The notes beneath the pieces are model-generated. The model was not told the origin of the DNA. It saw nothing but the letters and a program-made list of their open reading frames with translations, and made no database searches. DNA of 64,000 nucleotides, taken from Lophium mytilinum. Lineage: Eukaryota; Ascomycota; Dothideomycetes; Mytilinidiales; Mytilinidiaceae. Location of the stretch: the NCBI GenBank assembly GCA_010093605.1, contig MU004193.1:1630579-1694578 (forward strand), in the 5' to 3' direction. How positions within the stretch are numbered: position 1 is the first letter of the stretch; every line of letters starts with the position of its first letter. Positions 43,871-55,320 of this stretch are shown here, one piece after another. The position numbers and the translations under genes were made by a program.

Positions 43871-44840
43871 TGCTTGTCCCCTATGATGGACATGTAGCCA
43901 CCCACTTTGACCGGTGAAGACTGCCTACGGAGATGAAGGACTCCTTTGCTAGTTCGTTTTCAGTCTGCCAGGCCGAATCCCACACGGGCAGCTGAAGGGA
44001 ATCCCATGCTTAGCCAGGGCAGCAGCGGCCGAGGAGTGAATAGCGTGAAGCTATCTCCACTATCCCTCGACCCAGCATTCCAAGCACAAGAAGGAACATC
44101 ACGAAGAAACCTCGCACAACTTGCACCGCCGTTTTAATGAGCGATGAATGGCCCCCAAATATTGGTATTACGCAACACTAGGACTTTTTCCGTCAACAAT
44201 ACCGGCCGATCAGCATTCAGGTGCCCCGGACTACGCGGCCCCCAGTCGCCCGTCCGTCATCGAAAGTGCGAGCTGGCGACGGCAGACGGTGGTTGAGACA
44301 TGGAGTGGTTGATCTCGAACTGCGCCTTAAGGCTACCCAAGAGCTGATGTGAGTGAGGCTCCAGCCGAAGCTGAAGATCGCGGTCGCTTCTGCACATCAG
44401 CCCTTCCAGTGGCGCATGGTGGTCGAAACAACGTGGAGTATCCCGTCTAGACTGCGTTCTTAAATCCTTGGCTCGGGCAATGGCCAGCTGGCGGGGAAGC
44501 GTAGGGCGCATGTGCTTTTGTGGGCCGTTCCTCGACTTCTCATCACCATCTTTCATTGGTGCCTCAGGACGGCTGTATGCAGGGCTGCTTACCACGGTGC
44601 TAGCACTGTCAGCGCAGTTGAGCTTGTGCTGATTTGAACCTTGGCACTCCCGGGGAAAGGCGTCCACGGGTAAGTATATGTAGGCGATCGCCACTTTCTT
44701 CCGCAGAAGGCCTTGAGTAAGCTTTAAAACTTCATCTTCACTACTTTCCTGCCGCGTCGAGGACGAATTCCAGATATCTGCCCTTCGATCGTCGAGACCC
44801 TTTACTTGCCTAGCGTTTCCACTTGCCGCCTTCAAACAGC

Positions 44841-45597
44841 ATGGCGTTTCTACCAATCTTCCTCTCTTGTTTGCTACTTTCTATTTTGTCGATTACGAAT
44901 CTTTCGCTCATAAGCTCGATGGTTGCTTGGCTACACATTCAAAAGACCCAGGTCAAAAGCTACGCTATCGACTGGCCAAATGGCCCCTTCCACCTGGAGG
45001 CATTGCCAGAACACCTCTGGTTAGACCAAGGACATACTTCCAACGGAGTGGCAGGTTATGGTTTCTTCCTAGGCTTGGTGGGGCTGTATGTCGCTTGGAG
45101 ACAGCGAAAGCGACAAGGAAGGGTGAGTTTGTTTTGACTATCTCTACCAAAACACCTCGTACTCTTTGGGCTCTAGAGGGGTGACGTTTAGATTTGGACA
45201 TAAGCTTACTAGTGTTTAGGGTGCTTCTAAAACACTTCTAGCGCTCGTCGTACTACTCTCGCTGGCCGTTGTGTTCACTATTGCGGCGCTCGCTTTCGTC
45301 TTCACCGTTGCACACGATACCAAAGGCCAAACCATCCAGTCGGCAATCGCAAAGCCTGGCGTCAAGTACCCCACGCACAAATGGACTCCAGTGACATGGT
45401 ACAAAGCTGTCCTGAAACTTCCCTTGGCCGACGACAGTGTACGATCCAACATCAAGTCTCATGTTACCAATATCGAAGCCTGGGAATACATGCTCATCCC
45501 GATCTTCCTCACCGACCTCCTCGCCCTGGGCATCGCGGTCATGGCGATGATGAAGCAGCGAAAGGGTCAGCCTTCCGAAATCTCTACCGAGAAATGA
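44841..45597 (+). CDS. Four-pass membrane protein, unknown function
   Basis: Two exons, 44841-45122 and 45220-45597 (97-bp intron, GTGAGT donor, TTTAG acceptor), 219 residues. Four hydrophobic helices: residues about 1-25 (FLPIFLSCLLLSILSITNLSLI), 70-87 (GVAGYGFFLGLVGLYVAW), 98-122 (LLALVVLLSLAVVFTIAALAFVF) and near 188-208 (EYMLIPIFLTDLLALGIAVMAM). The two loops between TM1-2 and TM3-4 are long and hydrophilic, with a Trp-containing motif (HKWTPVTWYKAVL) in the second, so the layout is tetraspan- or claudin-like. No catalytic residues. It looks like a conserved ascomycete protein of the plasma membrane, but I do not recognise a named family. Confidence 0.7.
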
Positions 45598-46463
45598 GCC
45601 CTCGCTTACGTCCTCGAAGGAGTAGAATACAGCGGCCTAAGCCGTGGAGAAAACAAAGTCCCCCTTGAGCCATATCGACCATCTGCGTAATGACCCTAAT
45701 GGGGCTTGGGATTGAAATTGTTGGGAGTGTCTTTCGTTTGGGAGCGTGGTCATAGGCTGATGACTTTTATCGTCGTATGGAGTTCTGGAAGATCTAAACC
45801 TCTACCTTCATTCTCTTCTCGAGATTTGGAAGCGATTTCACCGATGGGATCCTTCATGTTATGATATCCACTTTTCAGATATTATTAATAACACTTTCGT
45901 TATACGCTGCCATAACGTGTCTTTTGTCGTGAATTCAAATGGTGTCGAAGTGTCTGACCCCCAAGCATCACAAGGTCTGGAACCGAATATTGAACCATGC
46001 TCGACCCCTGCCGGCATCGTCATCTGCGTTTTCAGGGTCACGCGTACCCACAAAGCAGACGTCCAATTTAGTTGCAGAAGAGAAGGGACTACCTCACCAA
46101 ACTACCTACATTCTTCCACCTCTCACCTACCTGAGCCCCCTGAATCATTCCTAGTATTGTGCCTTTCTCCCTTGATATTTCAGCGTTGGAAGTGGAAACA
46201 AGAAGCGTACTAAGCTTCTCACCGCCGCCTCGGCACGATCCAAATCGTTGAGCTGGAAAAAAGCATCCCAGATCCCTTCACATGCCACACCACCCTTGCG
46301 AAACCCCAGAGCCTCTACAATCCACAAACCTCAACCCTAGAGTTTAAATAAAATATCGAACTGCGTTCAAGGCCCCGACCCGCCTCTCGCGACAACTCCG
46401 ACCCAGCGGCCGTGAAGCGCCGCAGCTCAGCTTAGCTCCCACCACCACCTCCACGGCCCCACC
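45598..46463. other. Intergenic, upstream of SLC1-type gene
   Basis: About 870 bp with no supported gene; the right part should be the acyltransferase promoter and leader. Confidence 0.4.
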
Positions 46464-47696
46464 ATGTCCATCCTCCTCTACGCACTCCTCCTCCCCACCG
46501 TTCTCGTCTTCGCCCTCCTCGGTTTCTCCCATATCACTCCCGCAAACTCGCCAATGTCGAACGCCTCGGCTTTCTACGCTCGCCTTATAATCTCATGGGT
46601 CGCTATGATCATCGCGGCGGGCTACGGCGTCTTCGCGAGTATAGCGCTGCGGCTGGCGGGATACGGGGGCATGAGCCAGTGGGCTACAGGGAGAGTGTTC
46701 AAGTGGATCATGTGGTACACGACTGGCGTCATGTTTGTGGTTACTGAGGGCGGACGAATTGAGGGAGGGCGGAGGGGCGGTACGGAAGCATTGAATGAGA
46801 GGCCGGCGGTTTTTGTGGCAAATCATCAGACGTGAGTAGTCTTCTCTTTTGGGGGTTGGGGAGGTGTGTATGGTGCTGTTAGTGTGGATCGTGTTGCGAT
46901 TGAGCGGATAATTCTTCGGCAATTGAGGATGATGAAGCTAATTGTGTTCGAACAGAGAACTCGACGTCCTTATGCTCGGTACCCTATTCCCGAAATACTG
47001 CAGCGTAACAGCGAAGAAGAGCTTGAAATGGGCGCCATTCTTGGGCTGGTTCAGTAAGTCCCCCCATATTGTACCTCTCCAACCGTATTGCGCAGTCCTC
47101 AGCACACAACCGAAAACACAAAGCTAATATATCCTAGTGACCCTTTCCAAAACCGTATTCATCGACCGTGCAAACCGAGCTACCGCCCTAGCCGCCTTCG
47201 ACGGAGCCGCAAAGCACATGCAATCCGAGCGCCAAAGCGTCTGGATCTTCCCCGAGGGCACACGGTCATACGGGGAGAGGCCCGAGCTATTACCCTTCAA
47301 GAAAGGCGCATTCCATCTTGCTATAAATGCACAAGTGCCCATCGTGCCAGTAGTCATTGGTAACTACTCGCACGTCTTGAACGTGAAAAAAAGGATCTTT
47401 AGGCCGGGAACAATTGACGTGAGCGGTATGTGCATATTATCTCGTAGTAGGATGACTGAAGTTAGGAGAGTGGTGCTGACTTATTCTTTTCAGTTCTCCC
47501 ACCAATCCCCACGAAAGGCTTGACGGCGGCCGATGCCGACGCGCTCGCTACGAAGACGCGGGATGCGATGATGAGCGAGCTGATTCGACTGTCGACTGTA
47601 GCGCCGTCGAACGGTCATACGCCCGCAGCGGCGATGGCGACAGGAGTAGAGCGCGAGACACAGCCTGCACAGCGGAGAGCCGCAAGTGCCATATAG
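46464..47696 (+). CDS. SLC1: 1-acyl-sn-glycerol-3-phosphate acyltransferase (SLC1 type)
   Basis: Four exons: 46464-46831, 46956-47053, 47138-47425 and 47494-47696 (introns 124, 84 and 68 bp), 318 residues. It transfers an acyl chain to lysophosphatidic acid to make phosphatidic acid, the precursor of phospholipids and triacylglycerol, at ER membranes. Two hydrophobic segments lie in the first 70 residues. The catalytic motif is NHQTELD (H-x4-D, residues 121-126), split by intron 1. Block 3 is FPEGTRS, with the PFKKGAFHLA and VPIVPVVIGNYS blocks after it. The C-terminal 40 residues are variable and probably disordered. Splice phases agree throughout. Confidence 0.92.
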
Positions 47697-49098
47697 TGCC
47701 TTTGGCTACCCTCACTCTACAGAAGTTTGACTGTCGGAAAAGTTCTTCATCTTGATACCGTTCTCGTTCTAGTGCATCTTTATGCATAGGCTTATGAAAT
47801 ATGATTAGGATTATTGGGCGTGCGAATCTGCATCGAAGAAGACATCTGCATTCCACGTACGGCGTTTAGCGGTATTCGGTTGAGGCTGGCATGCACAGGA
47901 TGTGCAATACCCCCATTTTCGGATCTTTTCCTTTTCCTCAAAAAAGAATCACGAGTGAATCACGAGTTTTGGAATGGCACGCATGGAGACGACGTAGATC
48001 TAGACATAGATCCTAGGAGAACACAAGGAATTTTTTTTACATGTCAGGCCTAAACGCAACGATGAGTGAGGCATAAGCAATATCAATTCTTAGAGTGTTC
48101 GAGGAATCTGACCCAAAATCAATGAAGTCTTTCCCAGGGGCTGTGTCGAAGAAAGGCACAGAGGAAATTGGCTGACAACTTCAAGCCTTCAAGTGGTGCT
48201 CCGAATCGCCTGTGAGCTTCTGATCGATATTCGGCATATCTAATCTGAGAAGCTGCTATAGCCTTCCGTTCGACTTGGTGGTCCGGGATAACGTGGAAAG
48301 ATTTCCTCTGATTCTTTAATGCATGTGAAATGTGCTCAACGTAGAGGATTTCCTTCGAACCACTTGAGTCAGCACTGATGTCTATTTGAAACTTTCCCTC
48401 CCAGAGATGTCTAGAGCCTTACTCAGCGCCATAGCGATAAGTGACTTCCATACGTCTATTACCATATCGATGCTGATTTTCGCCCTCTCCTTTGCGTCGT
48501 AGAGAATGAAAAGGACTGCGTTCCTGGCATGGAACGAAGAAGCGCGCAGAGCGAACTCGATGACTGTAAGACAAACCGGCGAGACATATTCGAAGGTCAT
48601 CTGTCTTCAGATAGGTCCCCGATACTGATCCGTCCAGTATGTAAGCCCGGCCTTCTTGTCTAGCGTGACAATCATGCAAGTTGAGAAGACATTGGTTGGA
48701 GTGTATCAACGGGGTTGTGGGGTGTCAGAAGTATGAGATCTGGTTTCTGAGGATGAATTGTCGTTGAGGACGCTGTCCTGGCATACGAGCAATCAGTAAA
48801 CAACACGCAATCATCACAGATCCATATGAGTCACGAGCTCTTGATCTGAGTACAAAATATGTCATCCCTGAAGAGATGGTGAAGAGATAGTGAAGAGCAT
48901 TTGAGGACTCGGATACAAGCAGCATTGCTTCTAGGTAGATAGCCTAAAGAGGAGATCACATTCACACAGAGGAAGCTAGAGGCAACGCAAAACAACAAAG
49001 CAATCGACTTCACAGTTGAATGACTTCCACGCTCCAGTAATGCATATCAGGGTATCTATCCCGGCCACTTTCTTAATACATACAATGCAGTCAATCCT
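47697..49098. other. Convergent intergenic region
   Basis: About 1.4 kb between the 3' ends of SLC1 and STRAP. One minus-strand frame (48831-49013) is listed as a weak small secreted-protein candidate; other short frames overlap and lack support. A short direct repeat (GAATCACGAG, twice) lies near 47946-47970. Confidence 0.4.
48831..49013 (-). CDS. Possible small secreted peptide
   Basis: An ATG-started frame of 60 residues with a well-formed signal-peptide-like start (MKSIALLFCVASSFLCVN, then a small-residue stretch) and three later cysteines. The short mature part and lack of a known family make it uncertain; a downstream exon may exist but I could not define one. Confidence 0.2.
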   Translation of the reverse strand: MKSIALLFCVASSFLCVNVISSLGYLPRSNAACIRVLKCSSLSLHHLFRDDIFCTQIKSS

Positions 49099-50160
49099 TC
49101 AACGCCACAACCCGTACGGACCGGTAGTGAATTTCCACAGTTTGATAGTGCCATCCTCGCTGCCAGTGGCATAGAGCTTGCCGTCGGGAGAGAAGCTGAT
49201 CGTCCAGATGGGACCGTGGTGACCTTTACCCATTTCTGTGCACTAGGTTAGCGAATCAAATCATATAGCAATAGATGCGATTGAAGCCATACCTAATTCC
49301 TTCTCCTCATCGAAGTCCCACACCCGCACCCAGGTGTCATTCTGAGAGCTGCCACCCGTCACAAATTTCCGCTGTGCACCGTGCAGTGCCACACTAGCAA
49401 TATCGTATTGCGTCTTCACACTTTTGATCAGAGTAGCCGGTTGCATGCTGTCGAAGAAGTAGGCGGTTTTGCCGGCCGCTACACTCAGCACGCCGTCGGC
49501 CGATGTGTTGTCTAGCTCGCACGTCCCAACCATACCTTCAACCGCGAATTCACCAATGGTCGAGCGCGAGCGCAGATCCCACCACCGCACCATCTTGTCC
49601 TCGGCTGCGGTGATGATGACGTTGCGGTCAGCGCCCCATACGATAGACTTGATGCTACCGGCATGGACGCCTGGACCAATCTCGTAGCTGGGAGGGGTGA
49701 CAGAGGAGGCGGCAGTATCGTATGTAGGGGATGAGGACGCGCTGCTGCTGCGGGAGAGGTCAAAGATGCGAAGCTTCTTCTCCATGCCACCAGTTGCGAG
49801 GATCTGAGGTCGCGGTTGATTGGGGAATGCTACAGCTCGAACAATGTGGTTGTGCTGCAGGGTGTGCAAAGCTTCTCCGGTGTGCGTATCCCATACTTTA
49901 GCAGAGAAGTCGGCGGAGCCTGTTGCTGCTAGTGTAGCGTCAGACGACAGCCGTGCCTGCCATACAGCGCCCTTGTGCCCAATGAAAGTTCCGATCCAGT
50001 CCCCAGTTATGCCATCACGGAGCATGGGGTTGTTGTCCTTGCATGCTGATATGAGGTAGTATTGGTCGTCGTCGACAACGGAGGAGAAGCTCAGGTGGGT
50101 GATGGGGCGGGAGTGTCCATGGCAGGTTAGCGGAACAACTTTGGTCTTCTCGGTGGTCAT
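49099..50160 (-). CDS. STRAP: STRAP-like WD40 protein
   Basis: Two exons, 50160-49293 and 49235-49099 (57-bp intron), 334 residues. It is a seven-bladed WD40 propeller: recognisable blades include [64 protein letters not shown]...[15 protein letters not shown] and the last blade [28 protein letters not shown], ending in the YGLWR tail typical of this family. In animals STRAP/unrip is part of the SMN complex and binds TGF-beta receptors; in fungi it is annotated as the same family, role less clear. Cytosolic or nuclear. A Ser/Thr insertion (about residues 130-160) is present between two blades. Confidence 0.9.
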
Positions 50161-51480
50161 GATAAATTTGAATACAACGGTTGGCGTATAGATGCGGACG
50201 TGGTTGACAGGTACGTGGTGGTGGAGGTCGCGTGGCGGAATCGAGATTCGAGGGCACTGTAAAGTGCGGCCTGTTTAATGAAACAGCTAGACCGATGGTG
50301 GTGTGGGAGGGTTCTAGTATTGTAAAGCTAGTCGGAGCTCCCTATGTTGCTCGAGGGATCGTTAGATACTACAGACAAAGGTTGCGGAAATCCGGTTTGC
50401 AGGTGCGTATGCGGTGAATGCGTGGAGCGAAATGGATGGGGAGTCAAGAGATTCGTTTCAATGGTCGTAGCTTCGTTAAGGGCGTTAAAAGGCGAGTGTA
50501 GGCGGGAGGTAGACGGTGAGGCCTGCGATTGAGCAGTGAGGCCCCAATAGCTGTGAGGGAGGGAGACGAGGTGGGATTCAAAAGGAGCCGCAGGACGCTA
50601 GAATAGTCACGTGATTACAACCCCACTCAACCACATCGGGAATGAAGAGTTTGAGCAAGCGGGAGTAGAGACAGAGCCCCTGACTATCAACCAAGGGGTC
50701 TGCGGCTTGGTACCTTTGTAAAGGGGTCTCTGGCTGTAGGACCATGTGCTTCCTAGATCCACGGCGCAAAGGTAGACTCAAGTACCAAGCCATGCTGGCG
50801 AAGGGGGCATCTCCACCTGCATCTGTTGGCTGATAGCATGCAGCTGTTGATAGCATAGGGCCATGGAAGAATAGGATATAGCCCGAGTAGGAGCTTTCTG
50901 GTGAATGGATTCGATCATTGATGCCTGCGGCTTTCATGGGCCCGCGCCCCCCATAGACGTCTGAATAATTTCACATGGAACCCTCTGCATGCTTCCAGTC
51001 CCGAATCATGACGAAGTTTGTCCGGTGGTGCGATTCAGAAGCAAGGAATAGCGGGATGGGAAGAGAGACAAGCCGGTGATGCTCGAAACCACCAAGACTT
51101 CATCGTGAGGTCCTGAAGCAGAGAATCGGCTCTTCAAACGTCCCTCGATATTCGTTGAGGAGCGAGGTCACAGCGGCCGGGGAAGTTTTCCCGAATAAGT
51201 CAGTGGGTTCCGCCGCTTGGCAACATCAACCGCTTCTCCAGCTTTTTTAGTTTGTGGAATTTCCTCCCGCGCTCCCCTCCATCGCCCCGCCTGTCCGTCT
51301 CGAATCTCTATATCCCTCCAACATCCCCCCTCACACGCCCGACGACGCGGGGATGCAATCGGAGTGAATTGAGTCAATTGGAACCCTCAAACCCCCGGTC
51401 GGCACCCAGAGCTCAAATTCCGAATCGCTCCTCAAAAGTACCGAGCTCAACACTTTTCTTCCTCTACACAATCGCCCACA
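50161..51480. other. Divergent intergenic region
   Basis: About 1.3 kb between the divergent STRAP and CBR1 genes. No gene is supported. The 100 bp before 51481 are pyrimidine-rich, a common fungal leader feature. Confidence 0.4.
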
Positions 51481-52589
51481 ATGGCCACGCCCTCAGGCCC
51501 TTTTGCGCCGCAGTACGTCCACGGCGTCTACATTCCCTGTGGCCTTCTCATCGTAGGCTGTGCGATTGTGAAGTCGGAATGGCTGCCGTACGCCTTTGCC
51601 GTCGCGGCGCTGCTGGGCGGGTGGAAGGTGTACAGTAACCGTGAGCATTCCGGAATATCGCGAGCGGATGGACGAGGCTGACAGAGAGCAGAAGCGCGCA
51701 AGATACTCAAGCCGGACCAGTTCCAACAGTTTGAGCTCAAGGAGAAGACCATTTTGTCGCACAATACCGCCATGTACGTTTCTCACCTTCATCTTCACCG
51801 CTGGTGTCCCGAGCTTCATTCCGGCAATTCTGACAGACTATCGTACGATATAGCTACCGCTTCAAGCTCCCCCGGCCAACCGACATCCTCGGTCTCCCCA
51901 TCGGCCAGCACATCTCCATTGCAGCAACGCTTCCCGGCCAGCCCAAAGAAGTCGTCCGCTCATACACTCCGATCTCCTCCGACCTAACCCCCGGCTACTT
52001 CGACCTCCTCATCAAGTCATACCCCACTGGTAACATCAGCAAGCATGTCGCGTCGCTAATGGTCGGGCAAACGATGAAGGTGCGCGGGCCCAAGGGCGCC
52101 ATGGTCTACAAGCCCAACATGGTCCGACACTTTGGCATGATCGCCGGTGGCACGGGCATTACCCCGATGCTACAGATTATCCGTGCGATTGTGAGAGGCA
52201 GGGCAACAGGGGATAAGACGGAGGTCGATTTGCTGTTTGCGAATGTGAACCCAGAAGATATCTTGCTGAAGGAGGACCTGGATGAACTGGTGAAGGGTGA
52301 TAGCGGATTCCGGGTACATTACGTGCTGAACAACCCACCAGAGGGGTGGAAGGGGGGCGTAGGATTCGTGACGGCGGATATGATGAAGGTAAGAAGTCGT
52401 GGATCGTCTTAAGAGAGTTGTGCTAACGTCGCATTACAGGAGAAACTCCCTGCCCCCGCAAAGGATGTCAAGGTCCTCATTTGCGGCCCACCACCCATGG
52501 TTAGCGCGATGAAGAAGGCCACCGAGTCGCTGGGCTTCCAGAAGGCTAAGCCAGTGAGCAAGCTCGAGGACCAGGTCTTCTGCTTCTAG
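51481..52589 (+). CDS. CBR1: NADH-cytochrome b5 reductase 1
   Basis: Four exons: 51481-51640, 51692-51773, 51854-52388 and 52440-52589 (introns 51, 80 and 51 bp), 308 residues. It passes electrons from NADH to cytochrome b5 for fatty-acid desaturation, sterol and other reactions. An N-terminal membrane anchor is at about 15-50 ([16 protein letters not shown] and [15 protein letters not shown]). The flavin domain has RSYTPISS (R-x-Y-[ST]) for FAD, and the NADH side has GGTGITPML and the C-terminal CGPPPM, ending QVFCF. Length and motifs match the CBR1 family. The first two introns were placed so that [12 protein letters not shown] is restored in frame. Confidence 0.93.
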
Positions 52590-52773
52590 GCAGACGGAGT
52601 AGCGCCGGTAAATACAGACATATGACAGCTCCCGTGTGCATGGCGTACGGACGTTGCTGAAAGACATTAACAACATAGCGCGGTTCATTAGGCGTAGGGC
52701 GGTAGATAAAGACAAAATCTTGTTTGATCGTGGTAACATCTGGCTTCTTCAATTCCTAGACAATTCATCCTCC

Positions 52774-53733
52774 TTATAATGTCTTCCAATCCTCCCCTTC
52801 CCCAATAGGAACCTTCGAACTCCACCCGCCTCTCGCCTCGTCCCCAGGCCGCTGCTCCCCTCTTTTTTCCCACGGTATATTCCTATCATACCGATCCCAA
52901 TGAAACCTATCCATGAAATCCTGCGCCGTCAACTTCTCGCATCCCTTCCCCACCACTCCATCGCCAGGTCTGCCCCACCCCCAAATCACATTTCCGTCAT
53001 TCATCTTCGCATCTCCCTTCCCATCCTCAAGTTCCTGCGCCGCCACCGCGCACAAATCCCTTCGCTTATGCCGCTCCAAACACCGCCCGCACCGCCTTAG
53101 ATTCGGATCCACATCTCCCATACGTTTAACGCGTCGCTGCCCGCTAAGCTCTCGGAACGAGTACCCAGCTTGTTTGATACCCAAGCGCCGGGTCGAGATA
53201 TCGACCTTTTCGTCTTCGGGCTGCAGGGTCCCTTCGCAGATGTATTTGAACCAATTCTGGATGGGCATATGGATGCGATCTTCAACATACACCCCCGAGA
53301 TCAGATAATCAGCTTTCTCCAACAACATCTTATCTAGTTCTTCTTCGTCCTTTCCTGCGATAACCCAGTTCACTTTTTCTCGTTCTAGTCTCCTCTGGGT
53401 TGCTGCTGCGTCCTTCGTGCCCACTTGCGACATGGAGAAGTACACGGTAATCTTCGCTGGGTACAGCTCCGGTGTTGGTAGTTTCGGCGCCGTATCCCAC
53501 CGTGCCCCGAGATCCGGCGGATCGAGCAGGTAGTCTAGCGCGAGCTTGTCGATAGGGGAGGAGGCGCAGAGGATGAACTTGTGCGCACGGCGCATGGCGT
53601 AGCGGATGCGAGTGGGGTAGCGGGGGAGGCCGGTGCGTGTGTCGTCGGGGAATGTGGAGGGAGAGATGTGCTTGGTGCGGATGTAGCAGGTTCGGTGGGG
53701 CTGGTTGGGGGTTGGGGGAGGGTGGGGTGGCAT
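52774..53733 (-). CDS. Unknown conserved fungal protein
   Basis: Single-exon frame of 319 residues from the ATG at 53733-53731. The first 25 residues are Pro/His-rich. A block TRIRYAMRRAHKFILCASSPIDKLALDYLL follows, then ITVYFSMSQVG and a mixed alpha/beta region. A CGRCLERHKRRDLC motif near residue 215-228 has four cysteines and could bind zinc. The C-terminal part is Gly/Trp-rich. No known family. It ends 185 bp after CBR1 on the opposite strand, so the two are convergent. Confidence 0.6.
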   Translation of the reverse strand: MPPHPPPTPNQPHRTCYIRTKHISPSTFPDDTRTGLPRYPTRIRYAMRRAHKFILCASSPIDKLALDYLLDPPDLGARWDTAPKLPTPELYPAKITVYFSMSQVGTKDAAATQRRLEREKVNWVIAGKDEEELDKMLLEKADYLISGVYVEDRIHMPIQNWFKYICEGTLQPEDEKVDISTRRLGIKQAGYSFRELSGQRRVKRMGDVDPNLRRCGRCLERHKRRDLCAVAAQELEDGKGDAKMNDGNVIWGWGRPGDGVVGKGCEKLTAQDFMDRFHWDRYDRNIPWEKRGEQRPGDEARGGWSSKVPIGEGEDWKTL

Positions 53734-54756
53734 TTTGGAGATTGGTTCCTGACTACTCGCTTTGTGTGGGTCTGTAGATATTTAAAGGAGGATGTTCTGC
53801 ACGATATGGGGGGGCTTTTATGTCGCGGAACGAGTGACGGATATGTCGGGGGAAGAGGTGCCCTGAGAGTCGGGCGCTTGTGGCTAGATGTTTTATTTTT
53901 AAGAGTTTATAAAATTGAGGAAGTTTTCTAAAATGCTTATGCGCGCGTTGATGTTTCTCGTAAATCATCAAATCGAACGATGGAGTCATAGCTAGACAAA
54001 ATGAAAGCTATCGCTGATTAAGGAGAGCTACGCTGAAAGAAGTTTACGAGAAGACGAATGTGGAATAGGAGACGGCAAAATCGATAGCTCAGAGCTCCCT
54101 ACTATTGTCCCCTCGTTCTCGTGGTTCTCGTCTCAACACTAGACAGTTCGAGGCGATGGCAGGAGCACGGAAATCCGTGTTCAGCCTTGCAGACGAAAAT
54201 AGCGTGGCTAAGGCTTGGAAATTTTGAATTGGGTGTCGCTACTCGGCCTCCCTGCCTCTTGGCCCCAAAACTCTTCACGAGAATGCTGGCCCCTTTCGCC
54301 TGATTAAAGTCACCAGCCTCAGAGCCTCTAACGCAGCCTCTCGATTTAACGATCAGATCGTCGGTTTAGCATCACGGCGATGTAATCAAACGCCGCAAGA
54401 ACCCCGCAAAGCTGCCTTGTCGTGATGTTTAAGATGTGGCACAGCCATCACTGCGGCCGGGAGGATTCACGCTTAACCGCGTTGAGTGAACCCGTAACCT
54501 CATTAAGAGGGATGCCACAATTTATCATGCAACGGCCCCTACGGCACAGCCTTGCCCAGGCTTTAAGCTTCTGCCTGCTGCGACAAGCTCCGCGAAAGGT
54601 AAATGGGATGGTATACATAAGACGTTCTCTTCCATCCCCACCTCTCTCAATATCAAGCTTCAACCTCACTCTCCACCAATTTCTATGCTCGACCTCACCA
54701 CAATCTCACGCATAACAACCCACTTCTACACCAAAAACCCGCTCTACACCACCACC
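53734..54756. other. Divergent intergenic region
   Basis: About 1 kb between two divergent genes, expected to hold both promoters. No gene or repeat is seen. The ATG at 54685 opens an upstream in-frame extension of the next gene; I prefer 54757 (CACCATGCC context). Confidence 0.4.
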
Positions 54757-55320
54757 ATGCCTCCATCCGCCCAAAACGCCCCCAGCCGGGCCCTCGCCCT
54801 CCGCAACGCCACCATCCTCGCCTTCCCGCCGGGCTTCCTCCTCGGCCTCATCCACGGCATCATCACCAACCACCTCTTCCCAGCCCTAAGCGCCGTCCCG
54901 CTCTTCGGCTCGGCCGCGCTCGCGCTCGCCATCCACCCAACGCTCCGCTCCAAACTCAGCTACGGCGGCTCGCCCATCTCGCTCTCGCCGACCAACGTGC
55001 TCGCGCTCGACTTCCTGCTCGGCGCCTTTCACTTGCTGTTTCTGATCCTGGCGTGGGTGAACGTGCCGCACACGTACGACCGCGGTAGTATTATGCTGGG
55101 GACGTATGCGACGGTGCCCGGGTTCGTTTGCACGGTGGCGCATGGGTGGTTTGTGGCGCGCGATGTGGGCAGGGTGGTGCAGCATTCGCGGCAGTGTGAG
55201 GAGTGTGCGGCGGGGATGGGCGGGCATGGGGAGGGCGGGCATGGGAGGGGTGGGGAGTATACGCCGCTTACGGTTGGGGAGGACTATGAGGAGGTTGAGG
55301 AGGGGAGGGTTGGCGTTTAG
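54757..55320 (+). CDS. Four-pass membrane protein, unknown function
   Basis: Frame of 187 residues from the ATG at 54757; an ATG at 54685 would add 24. Four hydrophobic segments lie at about 16-40, 45-62, 85-108 and 117-140 (for example FPPGFLLGLIHGII, NVLALDFLLGAFHLLFLILAW, VPGFVCTVAHGWFV). After TM4 a short Cys pair (CEEC) is followed by a Gly/His repeat (GGHGEGGHGRGG) and an acidic tail. No family recognised. Strong codon bias (GC-rich third positions) supports coding. Confidence 0.65.
   Translation: MPPSAQNAPSRALALRNATILAFPPGFLLGLIHGIITNHLFPALSAVPLFGSAALALAIHPTLRSKLSYGGSPISLSPTNVLALDFLLGAFHLLFLILAWVNVPHTYDRGSIMLGTYATVPGFVCTVAHGWFVARDVGRVVQHSRQCEECAAGMGGHGEGGHGRGGEYTPLTVGEDYEEVEEGRVGV

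Larger units (their letters stand above)
41771..44840. other. Gene-poor stretch with an LTR candidate
   Basis: About 3 kb. It contains the LTR candidate at 43512-43870. An orphan frame around 42419-42736 has protein-like composition but no proper ATG and no family. A 199-residue minus-strand frame (44257-44856) overlaps the start of the next gene and is not supported. The rest holds nothing I recognise. Confidence 0.45.

Noticed and set aside
43900-44000. Possible tRNA-like TTCGNNTCC sequence
   Set aside because: I could not form the acceptor stem or anticodon arm around it; no tRNA gene is supported anywhere in the window.
44257-44856. 199-residue minus-strand frame
   Set aside because: It overlaps the start of the four-pass membrane gene on the other strand, has no recognised domain and its composition looks random.
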